A stretch of DNA of 64,000 nucleotides from Kondoa malvinella (taxonomy: Eukaryota > Basidiomycota > Agaricostilbomycetes > Agaricostilbales > Kondoaceae): positions 1 through 64,000 of the forward strand of contig BCIM01000017.1 in NCBI GenBank assembly GCA_039545315.1, read 5' to 3'. Position numbers and translations under genes: made by a program. This document shows positions 22,801 to 32,731 of this stretch, in pieces. The notes under the pieces are model-generated. The model had not been told where the DNA came from and searched no databases. It saw nothing but the letters and a program-made list of their open reading frames with translations. Within the stretch, counting starts at the first letter, position 1, and every line of letters starts with the position of its first letter.

Positions 22801-24526
22801 ATTCGCTCATGAAAACAATCTCCAATCTGTGGGCTTACCAGTCGGCTGATTTCACCCCTTTGGAATATCCCTTGTCAGCGTCCCGTATCATGTGCTTTCT
22901 GAACTGACAGTCTGTCTAGAGCCCCAACCGAGCACATGTTCCAAAACAATCCGGTTTTGGTGCGCGAAGATGAGCCTTCGTCGATCATTGCATTTACATT
23001 GGCGTAGGTCATGTGTTTTAAGCTCTTGTCGTAGCTCACCCTGCTCGTAGATCCAAAGCATACAAGGACAAGATGAAAGAGTCCGACACCGTTACTGGCA
23101 AGACAACTGAGCGCTCTGAGGCCTTTATGCCATCCGAAGATCTGGCCCATGGTATTGACAGAGCCTCGAATTGGGGTGTGCTAGACTTCCAAGAGGCAAC
23201 CGATGCAGAGGAGCAACTCAAAAGACCGGTTACAAAGCACTTCCGTCTACGTATGTCTTTCTCTTCGTTTCAAAGTAGCCTGAACCTGAAGATGATTTGT
23301 CTGGTAGAATTCGAAGAAGGTCCATGCAAATTCAGCTGTAAAGTCTTCTTCGCCGAGCAGTTTGATGCTCTCCGCCGTAATTGCGGTTGCGAGCATTCCT
23401 TCATTGAATCGATGGCGAGATGTGTCAAGTGGGATGCATCTGGAGGCAAATCTGGCTCTGCTTTCTTAAAGACCAAAGGTACTCTGGTTTTTTGGTAACA
23501 GTGCCATACTAACATCCTATCCAGACGATGCCTATGTTGTAAAGGAGATCTCTCGGCTGGAAATGGACGCCTTCCTGAGATTCGCGCCGGCTTACTTCGA
23601 ATACATGTCCCGAGCCCTGTTCCAAGACGTTGGTCTTCAGCTCTCTCTCTCTCTTTTGCGCTGGGTGCTCACATCTGATTTCCAATAGCTGCCGACTCTG
23701 CTTGTCAAAGTCCTGGGCTTCTTCCGTCTTAGCTACACTGGCTCAAATGGAAAATCGATTCGGCTGGACGTGCTCGTGATGGAGAATCTGTTCTATGAGC
23801 GGACAGTGTCAAAGGTAACTGATACAGTTGATCTACATCCTTGGCTCAACAGTATGACCAGATATTCGATCTGAAGGGCTCCAAGCGCAACAGACATGTT
23901 GCTATGACAGGCAAGCGAGGTGAAGTCCTGCTGGACGAGAACCTGACTGAAAGTACGTAAAATGATGACCCTCAGACTTCGTGCACTGAAGCCCCATCGT
24001 TTAGTCATGTACAAATCTCCGCTCTTTGTTCGCGAAGAGTCAAAGAAACTCTTGCGCATGTCGCTATATAACGACACTCTTTTCCTGGAAAAGATGAATG
24101 TGATGGACTACAGTCTGCTTGTTGGCGTGGACACTGTTAATCAGGAGTTGGTGGTCGGCATAGTCGGTAAGTTTTGCTTTGTCACGAGAGGATATGTGAA
24201 TTGACCCCAATCGCAGATTTCATCCGGACGTATACCTGGGACAAGAAGTGAGTCAGCCGATACACTGTCCTGCCTATGCTGAGATCGCGCTACATAGACT
24301 TGAAAGCTGGGTCAAAGGAACAAGTCGGATTGAGCCTACTATCGTTACACCAAAGCTCTACAAGAATCGACTGCGCAATGCAACTGAAGACTACTTCCTT
24401 CTGGTTCCCGACGCGTATACCAGTAAAGCTGCCATGCTGAAGCCGAAGGATGCCATCAAACAGAGTGCTAATGAGGAACATGGTCAACCGCACAAAATCT
24501 CTCAATCACTTCAGCTGCCGAGCTAA
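16896..24526 (+). CDS. FAB1: 1-phosphatidylinositol-3-phosphate 5-kinase FAB1/PIKfyve
   Basis: Makes PI(3,5)P2 on endosome/vacuole membranes and controls vacuole size. The domain order is complete. A disordered Ser-rich N-terminus (16896-17690) contains a His-Ser run. The FYVE zinc finger is at about 17730-17935: [17 protein letters not shown], an intron, then [14 protein letters not shown] and RVCNLC, with all Cys pairs. The Cpn60/TCP1-like domain is at about 18990-19800 ([40 protein letters not shown]). The Cys-rich region is at about 20500-20830 ([30 protein letters not shown]). After a long low-complexity linker comes the C-terminal PIP kinase at about 22920-24526: [20 protein letters not shown] (nucleotide loop and Lys), [13 protein letters not shown], catalytic [12 protein letters not shown] near 24095-24130, and [18 protein letters not shown]. 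Introns are few in the 5' two thirds and clustered in the kinase. No domain is missing. Confidence 0.95.
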
Positions 24527-24541
24527 CACATGTAACATGTG
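24527..24541. other. Perfect 7-bp inverted repeat directly after the FAB1 stop
   Basis: CACATGT-A-ACATGTG starts at the base after the TAA. A third ACATGT follows at 24548-24553. The arms are too short and the loop too small for a hairpin. It could be a symmetric protein site or chance. The remaining 250 bp to the next start codon show no gene. Confidence 0.45.
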
Positions 24542-24798
24542 AGATTGACATGTCTCTATTCCTGCTATGTGAACTGACTCCCCCTTTACAGCGCCAACAT
24601 CCTATTCGTTCCATCAATATACCGCTCATGGCAAGGAATCTGGTATACCCAATCAGTGCTCAACTTAGGGGTGTACCATAGCGCATCTTATGCCTTGCAT
24701 TATTCCATCCTCGTGACGCTTCGCACTTCCATTGGTAAACAAAGCAACTTCTGTGAAATTTTTCCTTGCAGCTTGATCTCGCCCAGATACAGGTCAAG

Positions 24799-27750
24799 AT
24801 GGAAGTAGAGCCTGTAGCATCAACGTCAAAGATACCAGAGACTTCGCAGCAAGTGTATTCTGTCAAATCAGGCGTCAAGCAGCTGCCTGTCGTTTCGCTC
24901 GCCCAAGCAAATCCTCGTCGCCCTGTGCTGTTCAGTCCAGATGCAAAGTGAGCGCCTAAAACAAGGCGTACCAACCTCAGAGCTGAATTGCTTGCCAGGC
25001 TTTGCTTTGTCTCTTCTGGATCAACCGTCAAAATCTACAATGCGGCCACTTGTCAGCTCATGTCTTCTCTAACGCCCGACTTCTCTGCTGGGCCAGAAAG
25101 AGAACACATGCACGATACGACCATCTCAAGCATCGTTCTGCATCCTACGAACCCTTTGCAAGTGATTGTCGGTTCGCTGGATGGCTTTGTGAGAATGTGG
25201 GATTACCTAGAAGGGCTGTTGGTCAAGACTCTGGATATTGGTGCCCCTGTTACCAATTTGGCTGCTCATGTTTCTCATCCTGGTCACATCTATGTTGGTA
25301 CTCGAGGCGAAAGTGAGATCAGGCAGGCCGCCAAGAATGACAAAGAAGCTGCATCCGCACCTCAAAGTCAGCCTTTGACTCGCCTTCGTTGTAAATGCTC
25401 ATCACTCTTTACAGCTTTGGATGGAACACAAACGTCGTATATTGTCGACACTGGTGTCTATCGAGTGTCCTTGCGCAAGAACGCAAAACCTCCGACCACA
25501 GGCGTCAAGCGTCTTCTATCGACTCGCAAAACTCTCCTTTCTCTCGACATCTCCCCCGATAGCAATATTCTCATAGCTGCTGCTGGTCGCAGACTTCTTC
25601 TGCTACCTTTGGCAGATCTCGAATCTGGCTGGGTTACTGTTCAAAATTTCTGCCACTTGACTGCTATAGCGATCCACCCAACAGAACCTCTTGTTGCAAC
25701 TGGTAATAGCGAAGGTCAAATCAAATTTCACTACTGCCTCGATCCAGCTTGGTGGGCAGATCGGGCTCGTGTTCAGCAAAATACAGGCGAGAAGCATGCC
25801 ATGGTGCCTTCGCAAGCAAGCACGACTCTTCATTGGCATGCTCATCCAGTTGGAGCCTTGCACTTCACCCCAAATGGTGCATCTCTGCTTTCTGGTGGTC
25901 AAGAAGGAGTTATGGTCAATTGGAACTTGCGGTCAGGCGGACAGAGAGACTTTTTACCTCGACTTGGCGGCCCCATCGTTGGTCTCTCCGTCACCCAAGG
26001 CACATCAGCTGCAGGTCAAGAGATAGCCTTGACTCTGAGCAACGGCACAATTATGTTTATTGCCAGTCAGAATATGACAGTCAAGCGTTCTATCGCCGGA
26101 GTCAAATGGGGCAAGTCATTTTCGACCTTTTCTGGCGTGGACTGACCGGTCTTTCTAGACGTTTCAACTCATGCTTCTGGGGGCCGCAAGAACGTATCTT
26201 ATCCGCTAGCTGTTCAACCCCTCACCGGCAATCTCGTGTTACCGTCCTCACATCCATCTGCTATCCAATTCTTCTCGCCTAGCAATGATGCCCATCTCCT
26301 GGAATTAGAAGTTGCGCCGTCCAATCGAATCGCGAACCGAAAAGGAGATGCCAAACCGCTTGAACCGATACGAGTCGAACGAGTCGCCTTCGATCAGTCT
26401 GGTCGATGGATGGCAACATACGAATCATGGCGATCACCTGGTTATGCTACAGAGGCGTGTTTGAAATTCTGGCTTCAAGGCGACGAATCACTCCGGTGCG
26501 TGGTAGTAATAGCAACAGCATGGACCCGAATGCTAACACAATGCCAGATATTCTCTTGTCACGGCGATCAATCGACCGCACAAAAGGCACATCACCTCAA
26601 TGACTTTCTGCCCTGCTGCTGGTCAACCTCTTCTTCTCACAACCGGTTTCGACGGCCAGATTAAACAATGGAGCATTTCTCGCATAAAGCGCAGCAAAGG
26701 TCTGCAGACAATATATATTGTCTTCGTCGATGCTCAAGTCTTTTTGTGTAGCTACCCAAGCCGATCTCTGGCGGTGCAGTTTCCAGCAATCCTTCCGTAA
26801 TCTTCAGTCGTTCGATGCTGCTTGGTCACCCGATGGCACAATGTACGCAACGGCGCACAGCACATCGGTCTCACTCTGGGATGCTTCGAACAACCTACTG
26901 GTACACAACTTTATCGGTCCCTCGATAGGCTCGTCACATCATGTCCGCTTCGCTGGCAAAGATGGAAGTGTTTTGGCCGTATCCGGTCGATTTGGGGTGA
27001 TCGCCTGGAGTTTGTTGGACTTTGAAGGTCCGTTTGTGTTCTGTCCCTGTTGCGGCCTACCTGAACGGGAGCCTGTTAACAGCAATTCTTGAAGTCGACG
27101 CACAGCTGGTATCTGTTTTCGATCAACTTCCGTCTCAAGAGCTAAAAGTGTCGGAAATCATCCCTCGACCGAAACGGAAGGTTAACCTGAACCGCTTGTT
27201 AACCTTCGATCTCTTGTCGACAGCCGAACCTCAAGCGACATTGTTTCCGGCACCGACACGACAAATAAAAGAATTAGCTGCTGCACCTCAAAATCAATCG
27301 CTTCTGTTGATATCGAGAAAGGGCGATTTGCTCATGACAAGATCTTCGAATGAACTGGATAGATCGCCGGCTGTCGCTTCTTCCAAGATCCAAGTACCCA
27401 CATCGAAGCAGTCTAAGCTGTTTGATGACATCTTTGGTCCGTCCAGCGCCGCGGCCTACAACATCACACCGGTAGCAGCTCCTTCTAGACCTTCGTCCAA
27501 TCCGGCATCAAGCATGCTCAATGAAGTTCTGGCTCCTGCAGCACATCTACTACCTCCACTTTCGCTTGTTTGGCAAGACCTCATACCCTTGCCTGCCAAG
27601 CTGGTGGCCCAAACAGCGCCAGATCCCACACAACAAACAGCGGAAGAAAGGATTGAAGGGGATGATGTTGAGATGTCGCCGCCGGATGAGGCTGCCCTTC
27701 CGCCTCAAGAGTTGCCTGCAGGTTTGATAGCCAGTATACTGAAGGCTTAA
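24799..27750 (+). CDS. UTP17: WD40 SSU-processome protein UTP17/NAN1 (WDR75)
   Basis: Subunit of the t-UTP/UTP-A complex that binds nascent pre-rRNA and couples Pol I transcription to processing. The start MEVEPVASTSKIPETSQQV is followed, after an intron near 24949-24996, by RLCFVSSGSTVKIYNAATCQ. WD-like blades follow: HPTNPLQVIVGSLDGFVRMW, TAIAIHPTEPLVATGNSEGQ, HWHAHPVGALHFTPNGASLL-SGGQEGVMVNW, PLLLTTGFDGQIKQWS and DAAWSPDGTMYATAHSTSVS. These match the order in WDR75/Nan1. A disordered C-terminus with SKLFDDIFGPSSAAAYNITP ends the protein at a TAA. The large exon 24997-26145 holds the first propeller; the second is split by short introns near 26111, 26494, 26672 and 27027. Same strand and about 160 bp upstream of the phosphoesterase gene. 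Confidence 0.82.
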
Positions 27751-27913
27751 TGCATCAACTTGTAACATCTGCTCGTCCTGCAGGCTCCGGTCATCTCGCG
27801 TTGCCCCTGACGTGCGTACCTCGTGCTGAACAGTTCAACAAATACTTTATTACTTTATTACGACCCCTTCCTGAAAGGCTGCTCTCTATCGCAACTTTGG
27901 CGAAGAGACCAAA

Positions 27914-28740
27914 ATGTCAAGCAATCGTCAAATCCGGCCAAATTACTTTCTGTCGCTGCCTCTGGGTCACAATTCAGCTTTTTCTACTGCTGTCAGCGAT
28001 TTCCAATGGGCCATTGCTCAGGATCCGCCCAAAGGCTGGCACAAGTCAATCAATATTGAAAGTCAACGACTACATCTCACACTAGGAGTGCTGTCTCTAT
28101 CAGAAGATGAGCCAGTCGCTGGCCAGCATACTCTGCAAGAAGCTCAAGACGTCTTGCAAAGCTGTCAGACACCCATTACCGAATTGCTGCGAGGCCGTTG
28201 GCTCAAAATACGCCTGCAAGGTGTTGGAACGTTTCAAGGAGATCGTCCTGAAAAGTGTCGAGTGCTGTATGCTGTTCCGAACGATGTCGAGGAGAGTGAA
28301 GGGTTGTTATTTGAGTTATGCGGTGCGTTATCTATAGGATGATAAAGGAGCCGTTTTTATATGCTGAGCACTGGTACGAATGCCGTAGATTTGATTGCCA
28401 ACAAGTTCGGAGAAGCAGGCCTGCTCTCAGCAGATTCAAAGGGAAGCGAGGTACGATTGCCGACACCTCATTTCGCCGACATCGCTCAGAATATATACAG
28501 CTTCACGCGACTCTGCTGAACACATCACAGCGCAAGCCTCGCAATCATGGGCTAGCAAAGAAGCCCTTTGATGCTTCTGGTATACTCGACCGTTATGCAG
28601 AGCACGACTTTGGGATGGCTGTAATTGATGAGCTTGCACTGTGTCGGATGGGGTCAAGAGACTCTGGTGGGCTTTACGTCTCGGCAGGCACCATTTCGTT
28701 CAAGCCAGAAGCAGTTGACAGGGATGTCGAAAGTGATTGA
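27914..28740 (+). CDS. 2H phosphoesterase-like protein (AKAP7/ASCC1 C-terminal type)
   Basis: A protein with the AKAP7 'NLS'/2H-phosphoesterase fold, as in the C-terminal domain of ASCC1. The start MSSNRQIRPNYFLSLPLGHN is the family's first strand. The two catalytic HxT motifs are both present: RLHLTLGVLSL (about 28068-28100) and QLHATLLNTSQRK (about 28499-28535). The C-terminal strand ILDRYAEHDFGMAVIDELAL-CRMG matches the 'l...f.dy.fG...i..i.Lc.m' signature. Small introns near 28320-28375 and 28456-28500 are needed; the exact joins are uncertain. The KH domain that precedes this fold in human ASCC1 is absent, so it is closer to the single-domain fungal or plant forms. Probable activity by family: hydrolysis of a 2'-5' or cyclic-phosphate linkage in RNA or nucleotides. 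Confidence 0.75.
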
Positions 28741-29118
28741 TATTGGGCACTGGGACTGGCAGTGGTGCGTAGCACTATAGATCATGATTAGGGCTCTTAC
28801 AGTAATGCTTCAGGGACGTTTGCAGAATCGCATTTCCATGAAGACACGCGACATGGCAAATGACGCACACCGCGATGTAAACAATCGAATCCCCCATTTT
28901 GGCCGTCTCTTTCTTCAGACTACACTGGTATCAGCAGGACGGCGACTGACAGCAAATGACTGCTGTATCAAAGTCAGTCTCTCATGCGATTGTACTACCA
29001 CAGCTGATAAATAACTTGCAGGCTCTTTCGACCAATCGCGTCCAAGAGTTACAGTAGTATGGTCTGTTACTTGATCCATATTGTACTGCCAGACCTCAAG
29101 CAGCAATAGGTATCACCA
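28741..29118. other. Intergenic, no gene seen
   Basis: This 378-bp stretch separates two genes on the + strand and should hold the 3' end of the phosphoesterase gene and the SDR promoter. The short open frames on both strands show no conserved residues. No tRNA-like fold is evident. Confidence 0.5.
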
Positions 29119-30459
29119 ATGATCTCAAAATTCACTGGCGACTATGGGTTCTCAGCCAAAGAAGTCCCGCAAGATCTGAGCGACAAGCAAGTCTTCCTCA
29201 CCGGGGGAACGAACGGAATTGGCCTCAGGTGCGTAATACTGATGCTGGTGATCGATTGAGCTAATCCATAATAATCAAGCTATGCCCGCACGCTCTATAC
29301 GCGAGGAGCATCTCTTCACATCATCTCTCACACTGCGGAAATTGGCAAGCAAGCTGAAAACTATATTACGACTGGCGACATTCATGCTGCACCAAAAGAC
29401 TATGCAGAAGGCTTTGGAAGCGGAACAGACCATAGCTCTGATGGTGGGAGCAAGACTGGCTCGGTTCATATGTGAGCCTTTGCTTCACTTCCCCAATCAG
29501 AGCAGATCTTGATAGCAGGACAACAGCTACAACTGCGAATTGGCCGATTTGAACGCTGTAGCAAAGACGGCCAAAGAGATCAACAGCAAAATAGACCGCT
29601 TAGATATCTTCTCTGCCATTGCCGGCGTTGGCGTCAATGCTTTCACCAGAACCAACGATGGTTTCGATTCGCATTTGACCATCAATTGCCTGTCCCACTA
29701 TCTCTTCTTATCGCACCTCTTTGGCTTGATGAAAAAGTCTGCTGCAGAGCCGTCATCTGATGTGCGAATCATCAACATGGCTTCAGAATCACGTCAGTGG
29801 TGCTCCTCATTTGACGAGGTCAATGAGCTCATCGTTTCGCAGATCGTCATGACTTGGGCGGACCGAGCGAGATACTTGGAGGCGACCGATTCCGCACCGT
29901 CGATGAATTCAAGCGAGATGTCGGGCCAGCCTCGCTTTACGGAAGAAGCAAGATTGGCAACATTCTTTTCACCAAGGCTGTCGCTCAACGTCATTGCACG
30001 TCAACTCCCATTCATTGCTATGCAACACATCCTGGTGTCGTAAGCACAGGTCAGTCTTACAGTCTCGAAATTCAATGTATATTGATCTTGAAACTGCTAC
30101 CCTGACAGGCCAACAAGATCAATTCAAACCAGCATACGGCGAAGTAGCCGGAACTATACTCGGCGCAGTCGTCCGACCTCTAGCTCGTCATCCGGATCAA
30201 GGAGCTCTTAGCGCTTTATGGGCGAGTGTAGCTCCAGATACACTCGACGAAAGCAAGTATCCGAATGGAAGCTACTTTAGCGACCCGAAAGTTCTAGGAC
30301 AAGAATCGAACGAAGGAAAAGATCAGGAAGTGAGACGGCCTCGTTACTCCATCTGCCTCGAGATCTGATAGCTGTTGACAGTTGATTGACAACTTCTTTG
30401 AAACGAGTGCAAAGGTAATTGAGCAGGTTGTTGGCAAAGAAAACATGGGCACTTGGTAG
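29119..30459 (+). CDS. Short-chain dehydrogenase/reductase (retinol-dehydrogenase type)
   Basis: NAD(P)-dependent oxidoreductase of the classical SDR family. The start is MISKFTGDYGFSAKEVPQDL. The cofactor loop is VFLTGGTNGIGL (29191-29228, TGGxxGIG). After a short intron the frame continues YARTLYTRGASLHIISHTAE. Next come DLNAVAKTAKEINSKIDRLD, FSAIAGVGVNAFTRTNDGFD (NNAG position replaced by IAGVG), HLTINCLSHYLFLSHLFGLM, VRIINMAS (catalytic Ser) and SLYGRSKIGNILFTKA (catalytic Tyr and Lys, YxxxK, about 29932-29970). HCYATHPGVVSTG completes the fold. The C-terminal exon after an intron gives LIDNFFETSAKVIEQV, stop 30457-30459. The NNAG to IAGVG change is the one departure. Substrate unknown. 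Confidence 0.85.
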
Positions 30460-30597
30460 TGGTTCTCGGTTCCGTGGGCGTTATGAATGTATAGTAGCAA
30501 CGGAGGCAATAGAAGTCGAGCATCGAATGAAAGAAAACCCATCCTTGTATCAATCTCTGCTTGCAACATGTATTTGTACAATCACACCAAAGCCCAC

Positions 30598-31350
30598 CTA
30601 CAACTGCTCCATCTTCTTCTGAATCCCTTTGGCAGACTGACGGAAACGTGAGCTGCCATCCATTCGCAAAGCAGCAGACAAGCTCACCGTCACAAACTCT
30701 TCCAACTGATTCTCCAATACATCCAGCGCAGCCTTCTTGTCTGCATTCTCCTTTGTGAGCTTTGACTTTTCGGATAACAGTGCTTTCTTGCGCGTTTCGA
30801 GCCTGTTGCCCGGAGTGTCAAAGGTTGAAAACATGTCAGGTTGCAAGGGAAACGCACAGCTGCCGCTCAGATAGTTCATGCTGTAGTCTTGCCAGAGTGA
30901 AGTCGTGCCCATCCTCTGGCAGCTCAGTTCCGTTCTGTTGTGCCAGACTTCGAAACTCTTCTTCCGTGTACAAAGGCAGGTTCTGGTATTGAGACCTGTT
31001 CAGAGGGCATACCAGCTTCAGAGGAAATAATACAGGACACCGGTCGGAATGGCTGACTCGTATTCATTGCATTTAATGATTTCAGCTTCCAGATGTTGCT
31101 GTTGGTATATCAAATTCTGCAACTCGAGCTGAGCGCGGTCCATCTTGACACGAGCTTCATTAGTAGACGCCCTCGCTTGTATAGACTGAATGCATGTGTC
31201 TCTGTGCAACGCTTTGAGCTGTGCAAAAAGCGGTAACGCCTGCATTAGGAATTGCGTTGCGTCTGCTGAGGGTTCATTCTGTCGATGCAACAATAGCTTG
31301 TTGGCCAAAGTGATGAGTCGCTGCTGTTGCTGTGTCGCTGCCTCTGCCAT
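30598..31350 (-). CDS. THO complex subunit 5-like protein
   Basis: Fungal relative of THOC5, a coiled-coil subunit of the THO complex that links transcription to mRNA export. The start is MAEAATQQQQRLITLANKLL. Residues about 60-105 read ARASTNEARVKMDRAQLELQ and NLIYQQQHLEAEIIKCNEYE, matching the conserved THOC5 'l..LqnLlyE..hL..EI..C..f.S' block. Next exons: YQNLPLYTEEEFRSLAQQN, HDFTLARLQHELSER and RLETRKKALLSEKSKLTKEN-ADKKAALDVLENQLEEF. It ends GIQKKMEQL, stop at 30598-30600. About 210 residues, so only the N-terminal coiled-coil half of the animal protein. It is almost entirely helical. Its ATG is 46 bp from that of the divergent LRR-like gene. Confidence 0.72.
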
Positions 31351-31396
31351 TTTTAAGGGGAATTGGCTGTCGAGCGACAACCACACTAGCCAAAAT
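31351..31396. promoter_or_regulatory. 46-bp divergent gap THOC5-like / LRR-like
   Basis: Two opposite start codons are separated by 46 bp. No TATA box is visible. As at 9342-9373, the 5' UTRs must be minimal or overlapping. Confidence 0.45.
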
Positions 31397-32584
31397 ATGC
31401 AAGATGACGAAGCTTCTGTCGTTAAAGATCTGCAAGCGTTGAGTATCAGGCCATCCAGTGTTGCAGGACAGCAGGAAGAGGGCAGAGAGACGGCAACAAC
31501 GGAAACACAAGACCGAATAGTGCTGCCTCCAGAAGTGACAGACGCTCAAGATGCTCTAGACTGGATTTGTGACCAGAGTGAGTCGCTGCAGCCTTGTGTC
31601 TAGCCATAAGCCATGACTTATATACGCCCGTCATTGGCAAACAGAGAGGCTGACATTGCCGATATTACAACATTGTCGCACTCTGCCTGGAATTCAAGTC
31701 CTCGAGCTAGAAGACGAAGATGCTTCCTTCCTTACTGCATTGGAGCGCGTCGAAGGCTCTCAAGATTCCCATTGGCCTGATCTAGATACTGTTATCTTGT
31801 AAATTTACCTCCCAACATGCCGGACGCGACGCTGACTGCTGTACAGACGAAACATGCCGCTAGAAGAATCGTGAGCCCTTCTCGTCTTACTGAGAAACCT
31901 GGCTCATTGATCCCAAGGCATATGCAAATCCTCTCGAAACTGCCCAACATCTCTTCGCTGACACTCCAAAACGCCGACCTAACCATGCTGCACGTCGGCC
32001 ATCTTCTACCCCTCGGCGCATCTCTTCAATCACTCGACTTGTCATACAATACCTCAATAGACGACAGCTGTCTCCCTATCACTGCTTTCTTACCTTTTCT
32101 CAACCAAATCAACCTAGACAGAACAAGCATCACAATGAAAGGCTTGAGGACATTTGCCAGTGTTGCTTTACCGTTGAGAAGATTGCCGTATACGCAATTG
32201 ATCGTACCGCAAGAGTGTAGAGAATATTTGCTACAAGCAAAAGAAAGCAGGTTTTACGCTTTCAGAATCGAAGAGCCTTACTTGATTATCAAGGTCAGCT
32301 TATTCATATGGTGCTACCAGAACGACGGTCTAATGAGGTGTCAGTCTGCCGATGCTGTCCTTGATCTGAATGACAGCAACGTCTACGAGAATCTGCGCTT
32401 TCATTCTCGCGCGACGGGCAAGACGCTGTATACCGACGACCCGAATAAGAACAGAGTCATCTTGTCTGACTTGCTGCGCGAGAGGTATGCTGCTTCACAT
32501 GTCGCCAAAGCCGTTTTGGCTAATGGGGAGGCAGAACGGCGGATCTTGAAGTGCTCAATTTCGTCAATATCGACGCCCAGGTGA
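31397..32584 (+). CDS. Leucine-rich-repeat-like protein, uncharacterised
   Basis: The product begins MQDDEASVVKDLQALSIRPS. An acidic, Gln/Thr-rich segment ends at ALDWICDQ before an intron near 31571. The following exons have LRR character: LPGIQVLELEDEDASFLTAL, WPDLDTVIL, LSKLPNISSLTLQNADLTML, GASLQSLDLSYNTSIDDSC and FLPFLNQINLDRTSITMKG. That makes about five 24-28-residue repeats of the RNI/cysteine-containing kind, without an F-box that I can see. The C-terminal part (RCQSADAVLDLNDSNVYENL, ILSDLLRERYAASHVAKAVL) is not a repeat and I do not recognise it. The exon joins near 31800-31880 are ambiguous. Function unknown. Confidence 0.65.
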
Positions 32585-32731
32585 CGTCAGACCCGAGCGT
32601 AGGCTCGGTACCGATGTAAAGGACGCAGAAATGGGAAGAGAGGAAAGACAAGTCGAGAACGCTTCAGATGGAAAGACTGGGCCAGCTCCAGATCAAGTAC
32701 AAGATTCATGATATGTAACATTTCACAAGTG

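Noticed and set aside
27761..27768. TGTAACAT word shared by 3' regions of FAB1, UTP17 and the LRR gene (possible PUF site)
   Set aside because: It also occurs in the antisense of RRP5 coding sequence, and the count is near chance for 128 kb of both strands. It is not the standard UGUAxAUA.
29640..29660. SDR thought to be broken because NNAG is absent
   Set aside because: IAGVG replaces it, but the cofactor loop, Ser, Tyr and Lys are all present, so it is not called a pseudogene.
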